NCBI GenBank assembly: GCA_028826165.1
Contig: JAPDFW010000006.1
Span: forward strand, 35,936-99,935
From: Anaeramoeba ignava
Taxonomy: Eukaryota > Metamonada > Anaeramoebidae
Direction of reading: 5' to 3'
DNA length: 64,000 bases
Positions 35,062 through 48,196 of the stretch are shown here, piece by piece (the first letter of the stretch is position 1; each line of letters starts with the position of its first letter). Under the pieces are notes generated by a model. That model had not been told where the DNA came from, made no database searches, and worked only from the letters and a program-made list of their open reading frames with translations. The position numbers and the translations under genes were made by a program.

Positions 35062-36907
35062 GAAAAATGAAAATTAATTTAATTTAATATTTAATTTAAT
35101 TTAAATTTTAAAATTAAAAAATAAAACATTTTATAAATTAAATTTAATTTAAATTAATTTTAGAAAATAATATAAATTTATTAAAATTATTGAATAATTT
35201 TGATTATAAAAATATTTAAATATAAAAAAGTAAAATATTATTTTAAACATTAAATTAAATTTAAAATTATATTTTTAAATAATTTTTAAAATTAATTTAT
35301 TTATTAATTTTTATTCCATTTTCTTTATTTTTAATTAATTTTAATTTTAATTTTGAATAATTTTTAATAATTTTAAATAGAAAAATGAAAATTAATTTAA
35401 TTTAATATTTAATTTAATTTCAATTTTAAAATTAAAATATAAAACATTTTATAAATTAAATTTAATTTAATTCTATTTTAGAAAATAATATAAATTTATT
35501 AAAATTATTGAATAATTTTAATTATAAAAATATTTAAATTTAAAAAGTAAAATATTATTTTAAACATTAAATTAAATTTAAAATTATATTTTTAAATAAT
35601 TTTTAAAATTAATTTATTTATTAATTTTTATTCCATTTTCTTTATTTTTAAATAATTTTAATTTTAATTTTGAATAATTTTTAATAATTTTAAATAGAAA
35701 AATGAAAATTAATTTAATTTAATACTTAATTTAATTTAAATTTTAAAATTAAAATATAAAACATTTTATAAATTAAATTTAATTTAAATTAATTTTAGAA
35801 AATAATATAAATTTATTAAAATTATTGAATAATTTTGATTATAAAAATATTTAAATATAAAAAGTAAAATATTATTTTAAACATTAAATTAAATTTAAAA
35901 TTATATTTTTAAATAATTTTTAAAATTAATTTATTTATTAATTTTTATTCCATTTTCTTTATTTTTAATTAATTTTAATTTTAATTTTGAATAATTTTTA
36001 ATAATTTTAAATAGAAAAATGAAAATTAATTTAATTTAATATTTAATTTAATTTCAATTTTAAAATTAAAATATAAAACATTTTATAAATTAAATTTAAA
36101 TTTAAATTAATTTTAGAAAATAATATAAATTTATTAAAATTATTGAATAATTTTGATTATAAAAATATTTAAATTTAAAAAGTAAAATATTATTTTTAAA
36201 CATTAAATTAAATTTAAAATTATATTTTTAAATAATTTTTAAAATTAATTTATTTATTAATTTTCATTCCATTTTCTTTATTTTTAAATTAATTTTAATT
36301 TTAATTTTGAATAATTTTTAATAATTTTAAATAGAAAAATGAAAATTAATTTAATTTAATATTTAATTTAATTTCAATTTTAAAATTAAAATATAAAACA
36401 TTTTATAAATTAAATTTAATTTAATTCTATTTTAGAAAATAATATAAATTTATTAAAATTATTGAATAATTTTGATTATAAAAATATTTAAATTTAAAAA
36501 AGTAAAATATTATTTTAAACATTAAATTAAATTTAAAATTATATTTTTAAATAATTTTTAAAATTAATTTATTTATTAATTTTTATTCCATTTTCTTTAT
36601 TTTTAATTAATTTTAATTTTAATTTTGAATAATTTTTAATAATTTTAAATAGAAAAATGAAAATTAATTTAATTTAATATTTAATTTAATTTCAATTTTA
36701 AAATTAAAAATAAAACATTTTATAAATTAAATTTAAATTTAAATTAATTTTAGAAAATAATATAAATTTATTAAAATTATTGAATAATTTTGATTATAAA
36801 AATATTTAAATTTAAAAAAGTAAAATATTATTTTAAACATTAAATTAAATTTAAAATTATATTTTTAAATAATTTTTAAAATTAATTTATTTATTAATTT
36901 TTATTCC
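35062..36907. repeat. 318-bp tandem satellite, five full copies plus a partial sixth
   Basis: Units begin with GAAAAATGAAAATTAATTTA at 35062, 35380, 35697, 36014, 36334 and 36652, giving periods of 317-320 bp. The last copy is cut off at about 36907, after TTATTCCA. Copies are nearly identical, differing by rare single-base changes and A-run length (for example TTTAATTTCAATTT versus TTTAATTTAAATTT). The array sits in the intergenic space between the divergent NRPS-like and Pumilio genes, unlike the 12-bp repeats, which are in introns. No coding potential. Confidence 0.92.
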
Positions 36908-37315
36908 AAAAAATAAAAAGATTAAAAAAAAAAAAAAATTTTTTTTTCTTGTTTTTTCTTCTTATCTATTTATTTTATCTATTTAACCATTTATTTATTT
37001 ATTTATTCTATTATTGTATTTTTGTTTTTTGGATTAAAATCCTCTTTCTGAATAATTTCTTTTAGGAATTTTCTTTTATTTTTATTTTTATTTTTATTTT
37101 TATTTTTTATTATTTTTTTTTAATTTAAAAAAAAAAAATTTTTTTTTTAATTTAATTTTTTTCATTTTTTCTTTTTCTTTTTTTTTTTTGATTTTGTTCA
37201 TATTTTAAAAAGAAAAAAAATTTTTTTTCTATTTGCTTTGTTTTTTTTTTTCTTTCAACTTTCATTTTTTTAATTTACAAAAATAAAATCAACAAAAAAA
37301 AAAATAATAATCCAA
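36908..37315. promoter_or_regulatory. T-rich upstream region of the Pumilio gene
   Basis: About 400 bp dominated by poly-T and poly-A runs, with TTTATTTA repeats. It lies between the satellite array and the Pumilio ATG at 37316. It presumably carries the promoter and 5' untranslated region. I see no open reading frame or defined motif. Confidence 0.4.
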
Positions 37316-40300
37316 ATGAAATCACAAAAAAATCAAGAAAACGGTCATAAAAAAAGCACTTCAATTAATTTTAAAGAAGAAAAAATTGAAATAGGAAATC
37401 AATCTATAAATAATAAAGAAAAATCAAATGGATATCAACCACCTCAAATAAAAATAAATGGAGATAGTATTTCTAGACCAATAAGTGCTCCTCCAAATAC
37501 TTTTGTAAAATTTTAAATTTCCAAAAAATTTTTCTCATTTTCTTTTAATTAATTAATTAATTTATTTAATAAAATTTTTTTTTTTTTCTACTTTTCTGTT
37601 TTCTTTTATTGGCTTTTTTTTTTAGGCTAATATTTCCCGAATATCTTCTTTATTTCCAATTAAAAAAGATGATTCAATAAATAAATCAACCACTTTAAGA
37701 CCAAAAGAATTTGATTTTCGACCTTTACCTAAATTTTTTTTAGAAGAAGGTGAGTTTTATTTTTCCATTATTTTTTTTTGAGTAAAATTTATGATAAATA
37801 ATTTGAAATTTCTCACTTTAATAAAAAAAAATTTTTTTTTGTAAAAATATAAAATAAAGATGAAGTGAATAGGTTTATGAAACAACTAAAAATGAATAGT
37901 GAAGCAAAAGAAGAATCAAATGATAATTTGGAAAACAAAGAAAATTATTTGAGAGAAATAACAAAAAATAACAACAAGACAACAAACACAAGTTTTGATT
38001 CAAAATTAAATTTTGGCATGAAAGACAGAAATTCAAACTTAACGCCATCACCTTTTAAGCCAAAAGAAAACACAAGTACAAAACAGAATATTTTAATGGA
38101 TAATTCAACGGAACAAAGAAACGAACAGACATTTAAAACACAAAATCCACTTTCGCTTTTTTCAAAACAAGATGTTGAAAGATTTCCAAAAATTCCACAA
38201 ACCAAAAAAAGTAATTCAACATTATCACCATTAAAACCATCATTTTCAATGCCAACTTGGGCGCAACCGCCTCAACCAGTAATGTCCCAAACAAAAACAA
38301 ACTTGCCTCCTCCTAAGTTTACGAAATTGAGAAAGTCTCATAGTACAAATGAACCTCAGAATATTACTTTTTTCAAACCTACGAATCAATTTCCTCCTTT
38401 TGAATCAAATGTAAATTTAAATCAAGAATATCCTCCTTTTCAACTATCATATCAAAAATCATATGAGCAATCATATCATCCAAGTAATTAAAAATAATTT
38501 AAAAAAAAATAATTCAAATAAATAAAAATTCAAAAATGTCAAATTAATTCAAATAATTTAAAAAAAATAAAATTCAAAATAGATTATACTAATACAAACT
38601 CTTTTTCTTCAGATCAAGGAAATCAATCTCCTTATTTTTATAATCCATATCAAAATAACACTCAAGATTTCAATCAATTTAATAATCTAACATGGACACC
38701 TCAATATCCACCCCAAATGAATGACCCTATTCAAAATAATTATTTTAATGGCCTTTATCCCCAATTACCATATACAAGAAATACAGGATTGGAACAATCA
38801 CAACCTCAACAAAATATTTTTAGTCACAACATCAATCAACTTAGCCTTTCTTTCTTTTTTGGTCATATTGCTGAGCTTAGTTTTGATCAACACGGATCTA
38901 AATTAATCCAACAAAAATTGGAAAGTGCGACTGAATTTGAAAGAGAACAAGTTTTTAAAGAAATTAAATCAAGTTTTATGGAACTGATTAAAAACACATT
39001 TGGAAATTATGTTATTCAAAAATTTCTCTTAATTGGTAAAAATCAAAAGTGTCAAATTAATTCAAAAAAATTCACCAAAAAAAAAAATGAAAAAAAAATT
39101 TTCATCTTCTTTTTTTCTAAATAGCATTACCAACACATATTACTTCTTTTCTTTCGATTATGAAAGGAAAATTTTACGAAATATCAACACATATTTATGG
39201 ATGTAGAGTTATTCAAAAATTAATTGAAATTTCAAACCAAGAACAACAAATATTGATTGCTTCTGAATTAAAAGAATCAGTAATTCAATGTGTTCATGAT
39301 CAAAATGGGAATCATGTTATTCAAAAATGTGTTGAATTTATTCCTCAACAAATTATTCAATTTATTGTTGATGTTTTTGCAGATGATGTTCTTGAATTAT
39401 CCAAACATCAATATGGATGTAGAGTTGTTCAAAGAATTTTAACTTATTGCAGTGGATCTAAAGTTGTATGTTTTATATTAATCAATTTTAAAATTAATTA
39501 AAAAATTAATTTTTTTTTTGTTTTGAATTATTTTTAGGATTTTATGATAAGTCAATTAATTCAAGTTGTTCCTACTTTTGTTTTTGAACAGTTTGGAAAT
39601 TATGTTATTCAAAATCTTCTTGAAAATGGAACAACTGAACAACGTGTTGAAATTGTATCAAGAGTTTTTGGAAAGGTTTTAGAAATGAGTCAACATAAAT
39701 ATGCATCAAATGTTATGGAAAAATGTATTGAATATGGATCACAAGAACAAAGAAAAAAATTATTAGAAGAAATTTTAGATAATGAAGGGTAAATTAAATA
39801 TAAAATTATTTATAAAATTAATATAAAATTAAATATAAAATTATTTATAAAATTAAATATAAAATTAAATATAAAATTATTTATAAAATTATTTATAAAA
39901 TTAATTATAAAATTAAATATAAAATTATTTATAAAATTATTTATAAAATCTTTATAAAATTAAATATAAAATTATTTATAAAATTAATTATAAAATTAAT
40001 TATAAAATTAAATATAAAATTAAATATAAAATTAATTATAAAATTAATTATAAAATTAAATATAAAATTAAATATAAAATTATTTATAAAATTATTTATA
40101 AAATTATTTATAAAATTATTTATAAAATTAATTATAAAATTAAATATAAAATTAATTATAAAATTATTTATTAAATTAAATATAAAATTAATTATAAAAT
40201 TAATTATTAAATTAAATATAAAATTAATTATAAAATTATTTATAAAATTAATTATTAAATTAAATATAAAATTATTTATAAAATTAATTATAAAATTAAA

Positions 40301-41880
40301 TATAAAATTATTTATAAAATTAATTATAAAATCATTTATAAAATTATTTATAAAATTATTTATAAAATTATATATAAAATTAAATATAAAATTATTTATA
40401 AAATTAAATATAAAAATTAAATATAAAATTATTTATAAAATTATTTATAAAATTATTTATAAAATTAAATATAAAATTATTTATAAAATTATTTATAAAA
40501 TTAAATATAAAATTATTTATAAAATTATTTATAAAATTATTTATAAAATTATTTATAAAATTATTTATAAAATTATTTATAAAATTATTTATAAAATTAT
40601 TTATTAAATTATTTATAAAATTATTTATAAAAATTAAATATAAAATTAAATATAAAATTATTTATAAAATTATTTATAAAATTAAATATAATTATTTATA
40701 AAATTAAATATAAAATTATTTATAAAATTATTTATAAAATTATTTATAAAATTATTTATAAAATTATTTATAAAATTATTTTATAAAATTATTTATAAAA
40801 TTATTTATAAAATTATTTATAAAATTATTTATAAAATTATTTATAAAATTATTTATAAAATTATTTATAAAATTATTTGGAAAATTATTTATAAAAATTA
40901 AATATAAAATTATTTATAAAATTATTTATAAAATTGTTTATAAAATTATTTATTAAATTAAATATAAAATTATTTATAAAATTATTTATAAAATTATTTA
41001 TAAAAATTAAATATAAAATTATTTATAAAATTATTTATAAAATTATTTATAAAATTAAATATAAAAATTAATTATAAAATTAAATATAAAATTATTTATT
41101 AAATTAATTATAAAATTATTTATAAAATTATTTATAAAATTATTTATAAAATTATTTATTAAATTAAATATAAAATTATTTATTAAAATTATTTATAAAA
41201 TTATTTATAAAATTATTTATAAAATTAATTATAAAATTAATTATAAAATTAATTATAAAATTAAATATAAAATTAAATATAAAATTAATTATAAAATTAA
41301 ATATAAAATTAATTATAAAATTAATTATAAAATTAAATATAAAATTAAATATAAAATTAATTATAAAATTAATTATAAAATTAAATATAAAATTAAATAT
41401 AAAATTAAATATAAAATTATTTATAAAATTATTTATAAAATTATTTATAAAATTATTTATAAAATTATTTATAAAATTATTTATAAAATTATTTATAAAA
41501 TTAAATATAAAATTATTTATAAAATTATTTATAAAATTATTTATAAAATTAAATATAAAATTATTTATAAAATTATTTATAAAATTATTTATAAAATTAA
41601 ATATAAAATTAAATATAAAATTATTTATAAAATTAAATATAAAATTATTTATAAAATTATTTATAATATTATTTATAAAATTATTTATCAATTTAGTGCT
41701 GCTTTAAAAATTATGATGAAAGACCAATATGCAAATTATGTTGTTCAAAGATTTTTAAACAAATTAAAAGGAAAAGAACAACAAAAAATTATTCAATTTC
41801 TTACTCCTTATATTGAAACACTGGAAAAAGCTTCATATGGAAAACATATTGCAGCTAAATTGAAAACTTTTCAACAATAA
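37316..41880 (+). CDS. Pumilio/PUF family RNA-binding protein
   Basis: Seven exons join in phase: 37316-37504, 37626-37749, 37860-38483, 38613-39035, 39125-39465, 39538-39788 and 41697-41880. The N-terminal half is a disordered Ser/Asn/Pro/Gln region. The C-terminus has eight PUF repeats with RNA-contact helices SKLIQ, NYVIQ, CRVIQ, NHVIQ, CRVVQ, NYVIQ, SNVME and NYVVQ. By the known PUF code these match animal Pumilio repeats 1-8, with Lys for Arg as the stacking residue of repeat 1, so the predicted target is UGUAUAUA (more generally UGUANAUA). Such proteins repress or destabilise mRNAs through 3' UTR sites in the cytoplasm. A 1.9-kb repeat intron separates repeat 7 from repeat 8. The stop is the TAA of a CAACAATAA stretch that runs into a CAATAA microsatellite. 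Confidence 0.95.
39789..41696. repeat. 12-bp ATTTATAAAATT repeat filling Pumilio intron 6
   Basis: About 1.9 kb of ATTTATAAAATT with variants AATATAAAATTA and AATTATAAAATT. It is bounded by donor GTAAATTA at 39789 and acceptor CAATTTAG at 41696, and interrupts the PUF domain. The Asn-Phe-Ile frames on the opposite strand are repeat translations. Confidence 0.92.
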
Positions 41881-42355
41881 CAATAACAATAACAATAACA
41901 ATTACAATAACAAAAAATTTCATTTCACATTTAATTTTACTCTTTAAAATTTCTAAATTACAATTTCAACTTTTTTAAAAAAAAAAAACAACAAAAAAAG
42001 GAAAATAGAGTTTTGAAAACTTTTATGCAAATACAAATCAAAAAAATTTAATTTTTTTTACATTGAAAAATTCAAAACTGTTATTTCCAAAATTAAATAT
42101 TTTTTTTTCTTTATTTCTTTATTTCTTTATTCACTTAATTGATGAAATCCATTTAGGAAAAAGAAAAAGAAAAAGAAAAAAGAGGAAGAAATTGGATTTT
42201 CTTTTTCTTTTCTTTTCTTTTCTTTTCTTTTTTTCTTTTGAAAAAATTTTTTTTAGTGAAAATCAAATAAAAAAAAAAAATTAAAAACAAAATTTTTTTT
42301 TCATTTTTTTCATTTTTCATTTTTCATTTTTTTTTAAAATAATAAAAAATACAAA
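41881..42355. other. Intergenic region between Pumilio and U1-C genes
   Basis: Begins with a CAATAA microsatellite (about 41869-41911) that includes the Pumilio stop codon. Homopolymeric A and T stretches follow, with a Lys/Arg-like AAAAGAG run and TTCTTTTC repeats. It contains the 3' untranslated region of Pumilio and the promoter/5' leader of U1-C. I see no supported gene. Confidence 0.5.
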
Positions 42356-44611
42356 ATGCCAAAATATTATTGTGATTATTGTGACGTTTTTTTAACTCAT
42401 GACAGTCCTTCAGGTAAATAAAAATAAAATATAAAAAATAAAAAAATAAAAAAATAAAAAAATAAAATATAAAAAATAAAAAAATAAAATATATAAAATA
42501 AAAATAGTTAGGAGATCTCATAGCAAAGGATGGAAACATAAATATGCTGTTCGAAAATATTATACACAATTTTCATATTATTGTAAGTTATTTTTAATAA
42601 TAATTTTAATAATAATTTTATTTATAATTTTATTTATAATTTTATTTATAATTTTATTTATAATTATTTTATAATTTTATTTACAATTTTATTTATAATT
42701 TTATTTATAATTTTATTTATAATTTGATTTATAATTTTATTTATAATTTTAATAATAATTTAATTTATAATTTATTTATAATTTAATTTATAATTTTAAT
42801 AATAATTTTATTTATAATTTTATTTATAATTTTATTTATAATTTTATTTATAATTTAATTTATAATTTTTATTTATAATTTTATTTATAATTTTATTTAT
42901 AATTTTATTTATAATTTTATTTATAATTTTAATAACAATTTTATTTATAATTTTATTTATAATTTTTATTTATAATTTTATTTATAATTTAATTTATAAT
43001 TTTATTTATAATTTTATTTATAATTTTAATTTATAATTTTATTTATAATTTTATTTATAATTTTATTTATAATTTTATTTATAATTTTAATTTATAATTT
43101 TATTTATAATTTTATTTTATAATTTTATTTATAATTTTATTTATAATAATTTTAATTTATAATTTTATTTACAATTTTATTTATAATTTTATTTATAATT
43201 TTATTTTATAATTTTAATAACAATTTTATTTATAATTTTATTTATAATTTTATTTATAATTTTATTTATAATTTTATTTATAATTTTATTTATAATTTTA
43301 TTTATTTATAATTTTATTTATAATTTTATTTATAATTTTAATAATAATTTTATTTATAATTTTATTTATAATTTTTAATAATAATTTTATTAATAATTTT
43401 AATAATAATTTTATTTATAATTTTATTTTATAATTTGATTTATAATTTTATTTATAATTTAATTTATAATTTAATTTATAATTTAATTTATAATTTTATT
43501 TATAATTTTATTTATAATTTTATTTTATAATTTTATTTATAATTTAATTTATAATTTAATTTATAATTTAATTTATAATTTAATTTATAATTTTAATAAC
43601 AATTTTAATAATAATTTTATTTATAATTTTATTTATAATTTTATTTATAATTTTATTTATAATTTTATTTATAATTTTATTTATAATTTTATTTATAATT
43701 TTAATAATAAATTTATTTATAATTTTATTTATAAATTTATTTATAATTTTAAATCTTTATTAGTGCCTTCATTACCTCCACAAAATAGTCGAGAATTTGT
43801 TCCAATTCCAGAACTTCCAGGACGTCTTCCTTCTGAATTATTTAAAGCACAAAACATACCACAAACACCAACACCTGTAAACACAGAAATACCAACGATA
43901 CCACTAATAAATCAACGATTACTCACACAAAAACCACCAACACAAGGACTCAATCCACAATATGATAACGCAGTCCTTCAGTCTCATAACCCACATCTTA
44001 ATATTAATTATCCACAAAACAATCAAAACATCATTCATCAAAAAAAAGATTTTCCTCAAAATATTGGAGGAGACACTGATAATAAGATATTTGTTTCAAA
44101 TCAATACTATCAAAACAGACAAATTCAACCTAATCCAATCCCTCAACACAATGACTATCTTCTAAACAGAAGATTTCCTAATGAAAATAATCTTAATCTT
44201 CATTCTAACTCAAACCAATTTGAAAATGTTAGGAGTAATATCCCTCCTCAACAGGGTTTTGTTCATCCTTTAAGACAATTTCCTCAAGGAACAGAAGCAG
44301 AGAAACCAAAATTCCCAGATGAAAGATTAACTTCAAGAAAACATACAAGAGATGAGTCTTATCAGAATCATTTTAATTCTTCAATTCCTCATTTTCAAAA
44401 TCAAAATCAAAATCAAAATCAAAATCAAAATCAAAATCAAAATCAAAATCAAAATCATAATCAAAATCAAAATCATAATCAAAATCATAATCAAAATCAT
44501 AATCAAAATCATAATCAAAATCATCAACACCAACACAAAAGTCATCAATATCAATCCCAAAAAACTGATTTTAATCATGGAAGAACAGAATCTCGTGGTT
44601 TCAGAATGTAA
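42356..44611 (+). CDS. U1 small nuclear ribonucleoprotein C (U1-C)
   Basis: U1-C is the zinc-finger subunit of the U1 snRNP that stabilises pairing of U1 RNA with the 5' splice site. Exons 42356-42413, 42508-42582 and 43764-44611 join to give MPKYYCDYCDVFLTHDSP, then VRRSHSKGWKHKYAVRKYY. These are the hallmark U1-C N-terminus and C2H2 finger (Cys6, Cys9 and two histidines). The third exon starts LPSLPPQNS and continues as the usual Pro-rich region, here extended to about 280 residues with many Pro/Gln/Asn and a terminal Gln-Asn-His tract (44395-44530). Animal U1-C is about 160 residues, so the tail is long. A 1.2-kb repeat intron separates the finger from the tail. It ends tail-to-tail with the F-box/WD40 gene, 130 bp apart. 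Confidence 0.95.
42583..43763. repeat. 12-bp TTATAATTTTAT repeat filling U1-C intron 2
   Basis: About 1.2 kb of TTATAATTTTAT with variants such as AATAATAATTTT, between donor GTAAGTTA (42583) and acceptor TTTATTAG (43763). The donor matches the U1-complementary consensus better than most in this window. Confidence 0.92.
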
Positions 44612-44741
44612 TACAAAAAATAAAATTTTTTTTTTAATTCTTCCAAATTTTATATTTTTTCTTTTTATTAAAAATAAAGAAATAAAAAAAAATTTTTATC
44701 CCAAAAAGTAAAAAAATTTTTTTTTTCTTTTTCTTCTTCAA

Positions 44742-46044
44742 TTATTTAAATTTAAATTTAAAAATTTCTTCTTCAATTTCTTGTAAAGTTGGTAATTGAA
44801 AATTTAATGTTCCAAGTTCTCCTCCATTTAAAGAATAAACAATAAATCCATCAAAAAAATTAAAAGAAACAATCCATTCACGTTCTTTATCTGATAAATT
44901 CAATAAATCTCTTGTTTCTTTGAATCCTCTTAAATCCCAAAACCTTAATTGAGGATCAAAACCAGAACTTATAATCAAATTATTTTGATTATCGAATTGA
45001 ATTGAACTAATTCCTCTTGGATTAGCAAAAATTTTTGAAGCTAATTTTTTTGATCGCAAATCCCACAAACAAATAAAACCAGAATATGAACTTGAAATGA
45101 CAGAATGAGGATCGGAAAATAGCACGCGAGAAATAGCAACTCCATCATCAATGAATTCGCAAACAGTATTTTGAGTTTGCAAATCAATAAATTCCAATTT
45201 TCCGTTTTTTGATCCAATTGAAGTTAATGAATCTAAATGATCTAAACACCAAATTGAATTTTGGCATTTTTTATTGAAAATTAAAGATTCCTTTTCAAGA
45301 TCCCAAAAGCAAAACATTTCATCATATGATCCACTAATTGCGAAATGATCCTCAACAATTTTAACTGAAGAAACTGGTTTTTGATGAAATTTTAAAACAG
45401 AATGATGAGTAATTTTTTCATCAAAATTATTCAAATTTATAAAATTATTATTAATTAAATTTTCTTTTTGTTTTTGTTTATAAAAATGGATTGTTGTATC
45501 TTTTCCTCCTGTGATAACATTTCCATGCACAGAATCTGCAGAAACAGACCAAACTGGGCCAATATGATCTTTACAAAGTTCAACAATTTTATTCCCTCGA
45601 ACTGAAAAAAGCAGAAGTGAACCATCAATAGATGCGCAGAGAACAGAGTCGGGAGAATAAAATTGAACACAAGTACTTGTCATATGGTTGTCAAAATCCT
45701 GGATATGGCGTTTTTTTGGATTTGATCTAAACCACTATTTTTAAAAGAGAAAAGAAAAAAATTCATTCAAAAAAAAAGTGAGAAAAAAAAGATCAAAAAA
45801 AATTCTCAACTTTAGAGTTCCAAATCAATCTCTTAGCAGCAAATAGACTCCAAGGAAGATTATCAGGAAAATTATAATCAAACCACGAAAAATAGGGAAA
45901 AGTGGAACGCAAACGAGATTTCCATAAAAAGCTATCATTTACATATTCATTAATTAATTTGCAAGTTTGAGAAAATTTTAATAAATCAAAAGGTGAAAGA
46001 AATTGAATTATATAAAAAACTAATTCAGGAGGTAATTTTTCCAT
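44742..46044 (-). CDS. F-box/WD40-repeat protein
   Basis: Two exons, 45811-46044 and 44742-45734, join as WNSK/WFRSNPKKRHI. The first 45 residues are an F-box (LPPELVFYIIQFLSPFDLLK, then SQTCKLINEYV). The second exon holds five to six WD40 blades, with GPVWSVSADSVHGNVITGG, GSYDEMFCFWDLE, SSYSGFICLWDLRSK and SSGFDPQLRFWDLRG. F-box/WD40 proteins are substrate receptors of SCF ubiquitin ligases: the F-box binds Skp1 and the propeller binds the substrate. The substrate cannot be told from sequence. Its start codon lies 155 bp from the divergent rhodanese/methyltransferase gene. The C-terminal blade has a short charged tail. Confidence 0.9.
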
Positions 46045-46199
46045 ATTTCCTCAAAAAAATTCAATTAAAAAAGCTAATTTCTGTTAATTTCTTAATTTTG
46101 TTTTGTTTTTAAAATCTATTTTATTTATTAAAAAAAATTAAAAAATAAAATTAAAATTAAAAAAAATGGAAAATTATTTTTTTCTTTTTTTTTTTTTTA
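46045..46199. promoter_or_regulatory. Divergent promoter of F-box/WD40 and rhodanese/methyltransferase genes
   Basis: 155 bp between two head-to-head start codons, made of A- and T-rich runs. No specific element is recognised. Confidence 0.4.
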
Positions 46200-48063
46200 A
46201 TGAAATTTTTATTTAAAATATTGAATTCTAAAATTCAATTAAATATTAATCTGCTCAATGAAATAGATTTAAAAATAAAAGATGGTGTTGATTTATTGGA
46301 TGTTCGATGTCAAAAAGATTTTGAATTTTTGAATTTTAAAAATAGTGTTAATATTCCATTTTCACCAACAGAATGGAATTATTCGGTTCATCTTCTTCCA
46401 CCTCCAAGACATAAAATTATTTTAATTCTTCCTCCTTTTTTAGATTCTATTCATCATGATGAATTAGTTAAAGATATAAAAATAAGACGCAAAATAGAGA
46501 TTATTTTTGAAATTTGTTTTAATTTAAATCAGAATCAAAATGAAAATCAATTTGAAAATCAAAATGAAATTCAAAATCAAAATGAAAATCAAAATGAAAA
46601 TCAAATTCAAATTCAAATTCAAATTGAAAATCAAAATCAAAATCAAAATCAAAATCAAAATCAAAATCAATTTGAAAATCAAAATGAAATTCAAAATCAA
46701 AATGAAAATCAAAATGAAAATCAAATTCAAATTCAAATTCAAAATCAAATTCAAAATCAATTAGAAAATCAAAATCAAATTCAAATTCAAAATGAAAATG
46801 AAATTCAAAATGAAAATCAAAATCAAAATCAAAATCAAAATCAAAATCAAAATCAAAATCAAAATCAAAATGAAAATCAAAATGAAAATCTAAATAAAAA
46901 TCAAAATCAAAATCAAAATCAAATTGAAAATCAAAATCAAAATCAAAATCAATTTGAAAATCAAAATCAATTAGAAAATCAAAATCAAAATCAAAATCAA
47001 AATCAAAATCAAAATCAAATTGAAAATCAAAATCAAAATCAAATTGAAAATGAAATTCAAATTGAAAATCAAAATCAAAATCAATTTGAAAATCAAAATG
47101 AAAATCAAAATCAAAATCAAAATCAAATTGAAAATCAAAATCAAAATCAAAATCAAAAAATCAAAAATCAAAATCAAAATGAAATTGAAATTCAAAATCA
47201 ATTTGAAAATCAAAATCAAAATCAAAATCAAATTGAAAATGAAAATCAAAATCAAAATCAATTTGAAAATCAAAATGAAAATATAAATCAAAATCAAAAT
47301 CAAAATCAAAATCAAAATCAAAATCAAAATCAAAATCAAAATCAAAATCAAAATCAAAATCAAAATCAAAATTCAAAATGAAAATCAAAATCAAAATTGG
47401 ATTCAAAACTTAATCCAAAAATATCCCCAATTTGCAAATGGAAATAATCAAAATATTTTATGGAAACCAAATCAATTTTTAATAAAATTTATTGAACATA
47501 TTGAAAAATTTCTTGAATCAAAATTTATATCAAATACAAATTTAAATAAAACAAAAATACAAGAAACAACTGAAAGGAAAATATTTGAGGCAATTGATAT
47601 TGGATGTGGAAATGGAAGAGATGCAATTTATCTAGCATTGAGAAAGAAATGGAATGTTTGTTGCGTTGATTACAATTTAAATTCACTAAAAAATGTAAAT
47701 CAACTTTCAGTAAAATATCATCTAGAAAAAGAAATAAAAACAATTCAACTTGATATTTTGAAAGAACTAAACTCAATCACAACCAAATACCATATGGTTC
47801 ATGTAGGAAGATTGTTATATCGTGAAATTATTCCTGCTCTTAAAAATTTAGTTATTCAAAATGGCTTCTTTTTTTATTTCACTTTTTGTCAAGGTTGTTT
47901 AAAACCTAAAAAAAAGAAATTTCTTTTGAAACCTCAAGAACTTAAGGAATGGTTTTCAAATGAAAAAGAATGGAAAATTCATTATCATATCGAATCTGAA
48001 TTGATTTCTGATGGAAGATTTGTATCATTTATTCTTGTTGAAAAATTAAAAAAAGATGATTAA
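46200..48063 (+). CDS. Rhodanese-like domain, giant Gln-Asn tract and SAM-dependent methyltransferase
   Basis: The N-terminus (about 1-100) resembles a rhodanese domain: VDLLDVRCQKDFEFLNFKNS then VNIPF, and RHKIILILPPF where the active-site loop would be, without an obvious catalytic Cys. A tract of about 280 residues of Gln-Asn with Glu follows (46530-47380). The C-terminal 200 residues are a class I methyltransferase: motif I is AIDIGCGNGRDAIYLA, then VCCVDYN and a GFFFYFTF strand, resembling small TehB-like enzymes. The tract ends at TGA (47379-47381) in the rhodanese frame. The methyltransferase is in the +1 frame and has no good start of its own. Removing one T at 47372-47373 restores CAAAATCAAAATG periodicity and joins the two, so I annotate one gene. 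Substrate unknown. Confidence 0.75.
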
Positions 48064-48196
48064 AATTTTTAATTATTTTTTTTTAATTTTTTTTAAATTT
48101 TTGGAATTAGGGGAAAATTTTTTTTTTTTGAATTTAAAAAAAAAAATGAATTAATTAATTAATTAATTAAATGAATTTAAAAAAAAAATGGATTAA

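Noticed and set aside
35062-36907. Transposon or LTR
   Set aside because: No coding sequence, terminal inverted repeats or target duplications. It is head-to-tail tandem copies only.
41176-41691. Asn-Phe-Ile protein antisense to Pumilio intron 6
   Set aside because: Pure translation of the intron repeat.
39789-43763. CRISPR-like arrays
   Set aside because: The units are 12 bp, abut each other without unique spacers, and sit in eukaryotic introns.
47379-47640. Independent methyltransferase gene starting downstream of the Gln-Asn tract
   Set aside because: The conserved N-terminal part of the domain begins in the +1 frame without an ATG or splice acceptor, so a frame slip within one gene is simpler.
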